Source: Thereva unica
Taxonomy: Eukaryota; Arthropoda; Insecta; Diptera; Therevidae
Assembly: GCA_949987705.1 (NCBI GenBank)
Contig: OX465283.1
Location: 51,560,953-51,624,952 of the forward strand
DNA: 64,000 nucleotides
Reading direction: 5' to 3'
The notes beneath the pieces are model-generated. The model was given only the letters and a program-made list of their open reading frames with translations, was not told the origin of the DNA and did not search any database. Position numbers and translations under genes: made by a program. Of the stretch, positions 1 through 8,448 are shown one piece after another. Position 1 is the stretch's first letter. The number at the start of each line of letters is the position of its first letter.

Positions 1-869
1 GACTTAAAAATAAAAAAAAAATATTTTAATGACCTAAAACTTTTTTAGTTAAATATAACTGTTATTTTTTATTTAAAAAATTTAAATTAATTTTAACTAT
101 TAAACTTGACTTTTATAATAAAAGTCTACAATTTAAAAGTAACCCCACCAGCAGCGCGTAGAACTCGCTATTCTGAGTATCCAGTATAAATTTTATGCAG
201 ATCAGACAACATTTACTATTTTTTGATTTTTTAAGTCAAAAATACAAATATAACAGTTATTTACGATCCCTGGAGAAAAGAGTAAAATACTTTTACATAA
301 GAGTGGAAAATAGTAAAAAAATTCATCACATTTTATGGAACTCTCAAATGATTAATTGTGTAACCATAGTGATCCAAGCGACATTTGCATCTTTTTGAGA
401 TAATGATGCAAACGCGTTTTTACTTCTTGTTAAAAAATAGATGATTTGTTATGGTTATATTTGCAATGAAGTGATGCCTAGTGTACTAGAATAAATAAGA
501 AAAATTGTTTTATTCAAATATATTTATTGAAAAAAAAAAGAAAATAGGGTTTTGAAAAAAAAATCACTTGGATCAGTTTAGCACAACAAATAAACAAACA
601 CAAATAAAATTCACTCCTCGCCGTATTCGGCAGGTAGCATTTCCTCCAGATTGAGATTGTATGGGAATGAGACGTTATTAATGTGCTTGGATTAGTATGG
701 CATGAAAGATTATATTTTTTTCTGTGCATTCCATTCAAAAAGTAAATATTGACAAAAGTGTCGCTTGGATCACTATGGTTCTCCCTTACACAATTACTGT
801 TTCAGACTTGAAAATATGTAACACAGAAAGAAACCTTAAATGAATATAATTCGGAATAACGTCCGCTTT
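1..869. other. AT-rich sequence with no recognised gene
   Basis: This stretch is AT-rich with short homopolymers. Short open frames exist but none has a domain I recognise. The last 100 bases may already belong to the 3' end of the minus-strand LINE that follows. Confidence 0.4.
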
Positions 870-2310
870 CAGCCGCAGTTTATGGCGGACTTCTCTACCT
901 CAAGGTGGAGTGGTACCAGATAGACGAGTCTCCAGCGCTGCTGTCGGGGAAATGCGAATAGCCCCAGTGATGGAGAGGCATGCTATTCTTTGGGTTTTGT
1001 TTAAATTGGTTATGAAACCCTTTAGCATAGTTCTGTGCCACCAAACCAAAGCTCCATAAGTTACCATGGGCCTAGTGATGGTGATATAATATCCAATACA
1101 TGGTTTTCGGTTGCAAACCCCATGTGAAACCACAAGCTCTGCCTCCCTGTGGACAACCTTTTGCTATAGTGTCATCCAGAGACACCTTAACATGAGAGAC
1201 CATTAGTTTGCGAGTTCTCAGCATAGAGTCAATCCAGTTGCAGAAAGTGCTATTTAGGCTGCGTCTACTTAGAGCACTAACTATAGTATCAAAGGATGTA
1301 TTGTCGAAGGCAACCGATATCGAGGAAGGCCGTCAAGGCAACTCCTTTGTTTAGAGCTGCGCATTCCAGCCTGAGCACCATATTGTGTAGTTTTGTCTCA
1401 GTAGATTTACGGTACGCAAGCTGATAGGAGCTTAGTAGTTGGCGTTGAAGATAAGTTTCCCTTATCGCCCGGTCGACAATTTTCTCCATTGTCTTCAAGG
1501 CAAAAGACGAGAAACTTATCGGCCAAAGCAGGTTTTCGAACCCGAACCCTGAACCCGCTCCGGTTCAAGATTTTTTTTTAATTTTTTAACGGCAATTATT
1601 ATCTAAGTGTGCGGCGCTTAAAAATTTAAATTTCAGATTTCGCAGAATTTTCTTATTCTTTCAAACAAGATTATTAGAGGTGAAACCAAAAAAGATGACG
1701 CCGAGAAAAGACTCGATATCCATGCGCAGTAGAATTCCCGCATGCCATTCCCGCCCCTTAGCCTAGTCGCAACAAATTTCGAAGGGGAAATTTGAAAATA
1801 CATAAGCACGTTTCTTATCCATATGTGGGCAATTTCTTTTTGTGTGCAGTTTTCATTACCCCAGATGCGCGCTCCGGCGTCATCTTTTTTGGTTTCACCT
1901 CTATTCGTTGTTTTGTTTTTGCTGGGAAAAGGCTTGAACCCGAACCTGAACCCACTAAATTTCAGGGTATTGAACCCGAACCCGTACCCGCACCCAAAAT
2001 TTACAGGGTTCGAAACCCTGGGCCAAAGTGTAATCCGAACGCCCTGGCTTAGGTATACGAAAATGTTATGTTAACGCTCCTCCAGACAGATGGGATGTAA
2101 CTATGTGCGAAGGAAACCCTGAATATTTTGCATAATAAGGCAGCGACTAGCCCTCCTGTAGCAGAATGGGATAGATTCCGTCTGCTCCAGGGGACTTGTA
2201 TGGTTTGAACGATCTAATCGCCTCCTTGATAACTTCGTGGTTAAACACGGTGCACACTGGAGCAAAAGGCCGAAAAGCTGACCAAAAGTCTTTAAAATTA
2301 ACCAATTCAT
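870..2310 (-). mobile_element. Degenerate LINE reverse transcriptase (I/LOA/Jockey-like), interrupted
   Basis: Minus-strand frames carry recognisable LINE reverse transcriptase blocks in the expected order. Around 2160-2260 is a PYKSPGADGIYP-type motif from the start of the RT. Around 1310-1490 is the block ending in AFLDI. Around 920-1100 is the thumb-like block with TRPMVTYGALVWW and a PTAALE motif. Frames are broken by stops and shifts, so this is a dead copy. A 492-bp hAT-type MITE (1529-2020) splits it between duplicated ggccaaag copies. The motifs resemble those of the intact LINE at 16-21.5 kb, so the clade is probably the same. A further piece may lie at 5960-6260. Confidence 0.75.
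1529..2020. mobile_element. Non-autonomous hAT-type element (MITE) with 8-bp target duplication
   Basis: The element is flanked by exact 8-bp duplications ggccaaag (1521-1528 and 2021-2028). Its ends are CAGGTTTTCGAACCC and the complement of CAGGGTTTCGAACCC, differing at one position in 15. An 8-bp duplication with CAGGG-like ends is the signature of hAT transposons. No transposase frame is present. Both ends carry repeated GAACCC motifs. Inside is a perfect 28-bp inverted repeat (1675-1702 versus 1875-1902), possibly the ends of a second, nested element. Confidence 0.75.
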
Positions 2311-2883
2311 TTGAAATTTGGTATACAGGGTTTTTCTGGTCGCTGATTACGAATTTAGTGTCCATTTTTTCATAAACAAAATGGCGACCGGAAGTAGTGA
2401 AATATCCTTCGATTGCCACAAAACTTGGCATATGGGGGTTTTTAGGGTCGCTGAGTACTTGTACGAAGCTTGTAAGGAAATTACTCCTGAAAATATTAGC
2501 CATGTGGTCCAACAAAGGTTTTATTGAACGTCTGATGATCTTTACAAGTCGCGATTGAGTGGATATTAGTATTTTAAATATTTAAAACGGCGATATCTCA
2601 CGAACGGCAATTCGTACGGGAAAGTGCAGAATATTTTTTTTTAAATATAATCGCATAATCTACAAACTTTGTAAACACTATTTTATGATAACACTTATCG
2701 TTTAACATGTATTTGCACAAAACTGGTATTTTGACCCTAAAACCCCGTAGATGAAGGGTAGAAAATCGGTAGACTTTATAACCCCTTATAAGAACCCTAA
2801 AAGGAAGCTCTCTCTGCCACATTCATTTTAGCCTGTACCCAATTATTTCCGCTATTTTGCTTTTTTTTCGACTTAATTTACCT
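2311..2883. other. Intergenic sequence, probable dispersed repeat
   Basis: No coding domain is recognised. The text around 2330-2450 (an aaaatggcgaccggaagt-type phrase next to ggtcgctgattacgaat) resembles repeat sequence I associate with many insect genomes, but I cannot assign it to a family. Confidence 0.25.
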
Positions 2884-3230
2884 GGGCCTGTACTCCCGAA
2901 GACGAGACGATATAGAAACCAAACGAAATAGCAAGACGAGACGAAAATATATTTCCTACTCCTGAAGACGATAATCTCGAACTTCCTTGTTTTTACAAAT
3001 TTTGACCTATTATGCAAAATAAATTTAAACTATCAAAATAATTAACAATCCCAACTTACATTTTAATCTCAAAACCGCTGACACACAACAAGCACTAACG
3101 TCTAAACGCAGACGATTGCAAATGTGTCATCGTTTGTTTAGACGAAAACGAGACGATATCGTCTTCGCAGGTAGCATTTTGACAAAACGGTTTCGTTTTC
3201 GTCTCGTTTCGTCTTCGGGAGTACAGGCCC
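2884..3230. mobile_element. MITE with long imperfect inverted repeats, GGGCCTGTACTCC ends
   Basis: The left end reads GGGCCTGTACTCCCGAAGAC and the right end is its complement (gtcttcgggagtacaggccc). Similarity between the arms continues inward through GAAACCAAACGA-like sequence. The element is 347 bp with no coding frame. A 3-bp direct repeat ctg can be read at both edges if the element starts at GGCC. It sits between pieces of older LINE-like sequence. Confidence 0.7.
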
Positions 3231-3941
3231 TGTACTGTTTCCGAACTCAACAAAGATAGCGCATTCCGAAAAATTTTATGCAGCAGGTTTGCAAAAACAG
3301 TATTCATACATATGTATAATACATATACATAACATATGTTATACACAAATAAGGGAGGGGAGTAAACCATAAAACGATGCACTTTTTAAATAAAAACGTC
3401 CACCGATTAAAAAATCGCAAAAAGTCTCAATTTTTGTTGTTTAAATTTTGTGTAGAAATGCTCAAAGAGCATATAAAAAAAATTTAAAGCGGGACCTAGT
3501 GACACTTTTTTTGTAGGGTTTCTTTAACAAGACTTTCCAGCAAAAATAATAAAAATTTTACTGTCTTTCATTAATTAATTAATATATACAGATATGTATA
3601 TGATAGACAATATTGCTTAAAGAAATGTTTTCTACTTACCTTGAAGAGCAGTGTCCATTTTTTTTAATTTAATAACTTTTCATACACGCACAACAAATAG
3701 AAGCTTCGTCAAGGGCTTAAAAATTCACACAAACGCTTGCTGCAACGGTCACTTTTGAGCTGATCTTTCGAAGAGAAAAATGACACCTGGTCGCCATAAA
3801 CCGGTTTAATGTGTGACAGGGGTCTCCTACTAGTTATTTATCAGGCAAACTAAACTTCGATTTTTCGACTTTTGGCCAGCTTTTTGGCATTTTACCCCAC
3901 TGTGCGGTGTTTGTTTCTGTCAAGGCAACTTTAGTCACTTT
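3231..3941. other. No recognised gene
   Basis: AT-rich sequence with no domain-bearing frame on either strand. It ends where the 128-bp MITE begins. Confidence 0.35.
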
Positions 3942-4069
3942 TGGCCCTATTCTGATTCTCACTTTCACGGCGAGTGACAATCCAAGACACATTTTCAAAT
4001 AAAAAGTGTAATGTAAAATTGTGTCTTGGGTAGTCACTCGCCGTGAAAGTGAGAATCAGAATAGGGCCC
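3942..4069. mobile_element. 128-bp palindromic MITE, copy 1
   Basis: The 36-bp inverted repeat arms starting GGCCCTATTCTGATTCTC are perfect, around a short AT-rich core. It is flanked by ttt on both sides. An identical copy lies at 12520-12647. It sits immediately beside the TTAA target of the piggyBac element, so it inserted next to an existing piggyBac or the reverse. Confidence 0.85.
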
Positions 4070-4315
4070 TTTAACCCTTAACCTGGTAAGCTATTTTAGT
4101 AACTTAACCTGGCAGAGTGTGTCCAATGGACACATATGGAAAAATATTATCCATTGCAATAGTTAAACACAAATTAGGTAATCAACATAAATTATATATT
4201 ATTTCTCTTATCAACTAAGAATACTAATTAAACAAAAAAAACGTATATTCAATTTTTACTGGGCACATGTAACATCGTTTTTTCGCTTAACTCCACTGGA
4301 GGCACCATCATATAC

Positions 4316-5300
4316 TTGTTCATTCCCATCTATTTCAGCCAATATTTTTCTATCCCATATAATATGTACCGCCTAATATGTGGAAAAAATAATCCTTGTG
4401 CAATTTACGCCAGAAAAGAAAGCCGAGAAGTATGGCGGATGATATTTTATTTTTCCAAACAATGTAAAATGCAATGCCAGCTGTATCCAAGTATTACAAA
4501 AATATATTATAAGAGCCATCGACAGTTTTCCTCTTTGTGGTATAAACATGAATCGTTTGATCGAAGGTATCCACTCTGCCTGTGGTGGAATTGTAATATT
4601 TCAGGCTTATTTTGATTTGCAGCATCATCTTGGCTTGTATGATTCATAAAAGATAGCAGAATTACTGCTGTAGAGTTTTGAGGCACATAAGACACCAGAG
4701 TATACATTTTAGTGAACCCAAACAAACTAGAGTCCTTTTTTTCTAATCTTTGAAAGTCTAAGCTGCTGTGGCATGCACGTTTCATTCTTGCTCATTGTAC
4801 CAAGCATCGTAAGGCCTTTGACTAAAAAATTTTGTGTCAGGTGCATGCTTGTAAAAAATTTGTCGAAAGTTACATTTCTATTTGTTCTTTCATAGGGTTG
4901 GCACAACTTTTCCACAACTTGGATGTCAAGATTGACAGCTCGACAGCTTTCCATACCATACTTATTAGCTTTTGATGGAATATATTGTTTGAAGGGACAT
5001 TGACCTCTAAACGGAACTAGCTGTTCATCAACCGTTATATTTTCACGTGGGACGTAAATTTTTTTTAAATTAATAACTAGTTTCTGCCAAACATCTCTAA
5101 TCGGAGACAATTTTTTTGGAGATCGACGATAGTTTATTGTAGCTCTGTCATCAAAGCGTAAATTTTTTATATATTTTGAAATCGCCACATGCCACATGGT
5201 TTCTTTGTATATAGTTGAACCATAAAATGTATGCCACATTCTGTCAACTGCTACGTGGCCATGATCCTTTTCATATCCCCTTATTATATTCGGATAAATG
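4316..5300 (-). pseudogene. piggyBac transposase remnant (DDE_Tnp_1_7 type)
   Basis: A 170-codon minus-strand frame (4727-5239) contains the family block VDEQLVPFRGQCPFKQYIPS followed by KANKYG, which holds a catalytic aspartate in piggyBac transposases. The next frame (4507-4785) continues with a block around KKDSSLFGFTKMYTLVSYVP, and matching text continues in other frames to about 4316. The reading frame shifts at least twice, and family members are usually near 600 residues, so this copy cannot make a full enzyme. No host function is suggested. Confidence 0.8.
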
Positions 5301-5431
5301 CTCTAAGCTCCAAAATATCGGTCGGTTTCCACGCTTTGTTTTGCACATTTAGAACTCGATACACTTCCAATAAATTTTGCAATAATTCCATAATATTTTT
5401 TTAAGACCCCCCTTTGGTCCTTTTCAAACCT

Positions 5432-5683
5432 GAGGCGGGTTCGTGTATGGCGAACGACGATAGTCGAACGAAAAAAAATTGAAGTCGAAAAATTTTGGCG
5501 ACGAAAATTTTAGCGTTCGCGTAAGTCGAAAGAAAATTGTTCGTGTCCTAATGCAAAAACTCGATAGCCCAAGACCTTTCGAGTGCTTTTCGTCGGCTTC
5601 AGGCGAAAATTTTCAATTTTTTCGACTTACGCGAACCCGAGACGAAAAAAAATTTTCGTTTTCGACATACACGAACTGGCCCC
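5432..5683. mobile_element. MITE inserted in the piggyBac element
   Basis: The outer 18 bases read GAGGCGGGTTCGTGTATG on the left and, on the opposite strand from the right, GGGGCCAGTTCGTGTATG, matching at 16 of 18 positions. Inner arms carry cgaa/ttcg-rich complementary stretches (cgacttacgcgaac and gcgttcgcgtaagtcg). No coding frame. It lies upstream of the recognisable part of the transposase, inside the piggyBac boundaries, so it is younger than that insertion. Confidence 0.6.
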
Positions 5684-5959
5684 AGTATTTGCTAAACGTC
5701 AAATTTTCTTCAGAAAAAGCAATAAAATCCCTACCAAATCGCATAATTTTGCCTAAAGTTTGTGTTGCATTTTTAGAAAATCTAAAAAAAACGTTCACAA
5801 ATATTTTTTATTTTACAAAAACTAACAAATTTACGTAAGCAATACTATGATAATAAAATACAAAGCAGGCCATAAGTATTCTTTGTTCCAAAAAGTAAGT
5901 TTAACGAATTTTAATTTTGGAATGTGTCCAATGGACACACCTTGCAGGGTAAGGGTTAA

Positions 5960-6260
5960 AAAGTGGCCCTTTTGGCTGCCCAGCATAAATTGTGTTCCCA
6001 TTTGAATAAATGGTTGTGTCTGGAGCAATATTATCAAGGTTTCTTCTCTAGACTGTGTAAAAGAGCCATCGCTTCTCCTGATAGATCCAAGATCTCCCGA
6101 TAAGCCCTTTAATAAATCTTTGTGGATTTTTGCTGAGACTCGAATGCCTTCGACACTCTCGCAGAAATTCCTCCAGCTATTTCTTTTTGCTCGTCTGATC
6201 GCCCTGTTATAGGTGGTTAGCGAGCTTTTACAACTTTCCCAGTTGACAAAACTAGTTGAA
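5960..6260 (-). mobile_element. LINE ORF2 linker fragment
   Basis: Read on the minus strand, the sequence encodes NRAIRRAKRNSWRNFCES followed by VEGIRVSAK. This matches the conserved linker between endonuclease and reverse transcriptase in I/LOA/Jockey-type ORF2; the intact LINE downstream has [19 protein letters not shown] at that place. Strand and order suit the RT pieces at 870-2310, so both may come from one element later split by the piggyBac and MITE insertions. Confidence 0.55.
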
Positions 6261-6322
6261 AGATGGCAATTCAGCTCAAGGAAAAGAAATTTACCCCAAA
6301 ATTCTCCAGTAATTTAGAAATA

Positions 6323-6660
6323 TGAGCTTTGTGGAAATGTACTTTGATAGTGATGAGAGGGAAAGGGAAGATTTAAGGTTTATAGCAAGATATCGAGTGA
6401 AAATCAAATCCTTTGGATGTGCCTGTTTGATGTAAGCGAACATTTCATTTTTTCATAATAATTTAATAGATTTATTTCTCTTCAGATTTAGATAATATTT
6501 CAGCATCTCCAAGGAACTGTTTCTATTTCTTCTTGAGATTTTATAAAGTAGTATGGAAAAACAATACGTTCAACATCGGGTTCTCCCAATAAAAAAATTG
6601 GCGGAATTCAATGTGGATCTACCACAGCCAACTATTTCGACGGTAATCGGAGGTATTGAA
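6323..6660 (+). pseudogene. Possible Harbinger-type transposase remnant
   Basis: A plus-strand frame reads MSFVEMYFDSDEREREDLRF, and after a break the text continues with ISKELFLFLL and then DLPQPTISTVIG. These resemble N-terminal blocks of PIF/Harbinger transposases (FRISKE-like helix, then a QPTIS.V helix-turn-helix). Frames are broken and no catalytic DDE region was found. MITEs with TTA or TAA duplications elsewhere in the window would suit such a source. Identification is tentative. Confidence 0.35.
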
Positions 6661-7249
6661 TATTTTTGAGACGGAACTTTTGCCCCTTGGTAATAAAATT
6701 TCTTTCGCGGTCTGAAGAAATGGTGGATCTAAACTATGCAGCATCAGTGAACATCCCGTCCATTTTCTTGTAAATTCTGCTTTACTTTGGCTACATTTTA
6801 CGCCCTTCGATATCTGCAGGTTTTTATCTATAAGGCAATATAATCAAATTACCTCCTGCTTGTTATTTTAACTCAAGATTTTAACAATAATTTAAATAGC
6901 CAAAAATATTTAAAAAAATTAATTTTCCCTCCCTTCGTTGCTTTGTAATTAAAAAAAAAATGTCGCATTACCTAAAAATTTTCCGTGACAAAAAGTGACA
7001 TCCGTGAGAAATCTAACTATAAATGACTTTGGCAATGCCACACTCTCACTTTTGTGACAATTGTCACCCAGGTGACTATAAGAATACGAAAACTGGTTTG
7101 TCACAATTTCCAATGAGTGACGTGACTATGGGAATAGGGGCCATCATTACAACACCCCTTTATTTAAAAAAAAACTTATACCAAGTCACCACCGTTTAAA
7201 GCAATAGGTGATATTGTTCTTAACGGCTATAAATACACCTCCTCAACGC

Positions 7250-7435
7250 TCATAAATACTCGTAGTACGATCTCTGTTCTGCCTAAAATTGTTAATTTGT
7301 ATTTCTTTTATTTTATGCCTGCATGCTTAGTTGAGAGCCTCATCGCTTGCTTGTGCTGAGTTGGTTAATTTTTTTGGCTCAGCTGAGAAATGCGCCTTCT
7401 GTGTTAGAAGGGTTTACTCTATTATTATAGTCGAT
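7250..7435 (+). mobile_element. 3' untranslated tail of a LINE (5'-truncated copy)
   Basis: The text from about 7309 (gcatgcttagttgag, then agctgagaaatgcgcc, then tctgtgttagaagggttt and actctattattat) repeats the 3' tail of the plus-strand LINE that ends near 11755. No coding sequence is attached, as expected for a strongly 5'-truncated insertion. Confidence 0.65.
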
Positions 7436-7471
7436 AATATTTGAATTCATTTCCATTAATATTACTTACAG

Positions 7472-7528
7472 AATCTTCAATACAAGTTTCCCATTTGACC
7501 ATTTTATCCAATGGATCAACTACCACAG
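7472..7528 (+). CDS. Weak candidate penultimate exon of a convergent gene
   Basis: A 57-base block lies between an acceptor-like attacttacag and a donor-like cacag|gtagtg. It is open in two frames; one reads SSIQVSHLTILSNGSTTTG. I do not recognise the protein. Joined to the acceptor at 7786, that frame ends after three more codons. It could also be chance sequence in a poorly conserved region. Confidence 0.2.
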
Positions 7529-7786
7529 GTAGTGGCTTTTTCAAAAAGAAAAAAAAAACACCTATGAGTTTGAATAAAAATTTTATACAGTTATTTGAAT
7601 ACTTTATTGCACAAACACAAAAAAAGAAGGAATTAAAATTTCCAAGTATTTCTATATTTTAATCATTCCATTAAGTCATTTAAATATAATAATTAGGGAA
7701 GTTTTACAATGGTCATTGTATATAATAAATTCAAAAATAATTAAAATATGTTTTAAGTTATTATTAATTTTTTTGTTTCATTTCAG

Positions 7787-7837
7787 AATATGTTAAATGA
7801 TATGAGGGAAATAAGAAAAAGGTTACTAGAACATTAA
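7787..7837 (+). CDS. Weak candidate terminal exon of a convergent plus-strand gene
   Basis: A strong pyrimidine-rich acceptor (ttttgtttcatttcag) precedes a block open in one frame for 16 codons, NMLNDMREIRKRLLEH, then TAA. AT-rich sequence with AATAAA-like motifs follows, as in a 3' untranslated region. The phase of this reading does not fit the candidate exon at 7472-7528, so at most one joint reading is right. It would converge on the 3' end of PHRF1. No upstream exons are recognised among the transposons. Confidence 0.22.
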   Translation, partial: NMLNDMREIRKRLLEH

Positions 7838-8289
7838 CGATTACATTTGAAAGAAGGGGAAAAATTATAATAAAAAAAAAGAAAAGAACATAAATAATTA
7901 AACGGTGTGCACTATTTTTATAATCTTTCATGTACGAGATATATAGTTTAATAAATTTCGCTTATGAACTTGAAAACTTTCTCTAAGTTTCTAATACTTA
8001 TAATATAAACAAAATATTTTAGTTAGCTTAAAACTAAAATAAGCAAACGATTTGTTTAATTAAAAGGGAAAGCCAGACTTTACCCCTTTGTTGTTATTAT
8101 TTTTTTTTATCATAATTCTTGCTGTACAACTTTTTTTTGTTTTATGTTTTTTTTTTCTAAAGAAATTGAATCTCTTGTACCAAAGAAAATACATCGTATA
8201 TGAATGTATGTGTGATTTAGTGTTTTTATCCATTAAAAATTTTCTTAGCAATGTTATTTTTTTTGTTTTACATTACCCTTGTTAACAAA
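7838..8289 (-). other. PHRF1: Likely 3' untranslated region of PHRF1
   Basis: AT-rich sequence immediately downstream of the PHRF1 stop codon with no frame of note. A minus-strand AATAAA lies further down at 7603-7608, but the true poly(A) site cannot be fixed from sequence alone. Confidence 0.35.
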
Positions 8290-8448
8290 TCACAATTTTT
8301 TCAAGTATGCAGCACATTTGACAGCGCTACTAACCTGACCAGTATTTATTAGTCCAAGCTTGTTACGCTGGCGGAATTTTCTAACATATGCTTCAATAAG
8401 ATTTTGTATTTTCTTTGGATTTATTTCTCCAGAGCGACTGTGACAAAT
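8290..8448 (-). CDS. PHRF1: PHRF1 last coding exon: end of SRI domain
   Basis: The acceptor is cataatag|ATTTGTCACAG. The 52 codons before TGA read [20 protein letters not shown], then [10 protein letters not shown] and a short tail. This is the conserved second half of the SRI domain found at the C-terminus of PHRF1 and SETD2, which contacts the RNA polymerase II CTD. It follows exon 5 (ending RRAVPK) in phase 0, rejoining the family motif AVPKICH. A CAG|GTTAGT donor-like site inside the tail (near 8323) allows an alternative ending. Confidence 0.88.
   Translation of the reverse strand: MCHSRSGEINPKKIQNLIEAYVRKFRQRNKLGLINTGQVSSAVKCAAYLKKL

Larger units (their letters stand above)
4075..5955 (-). 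mobile_element. piggyBac-type DNA transposon, both ends present
   Basis: TTAA target duplications flank the element (4071-4074 and 5956-5959). The ends are CCCTTAACCTGG on the left and, read inward from the right, CCCTTACCCTGC. Both ends carry a subterminal palindrome tgtgtccaatggacaca near 4118 and 5925. TTAA targets, CCCT-like ends and subterminal inverted repeats are piggyBac hallmarks, and a degenerate piggyBac transposase lies inside on the minus strand. Total length is about 1.9 kb, including a 252-bp MITE inserted at 5432-5683. Confidence 0.88.

Noticed and set aside
6990..7142. A third copy of the 128-bp MITE ending in gggaatagggg
   Set aside because: It shares only gtgac-rich text and a similar end. 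No proper paired arm was found.
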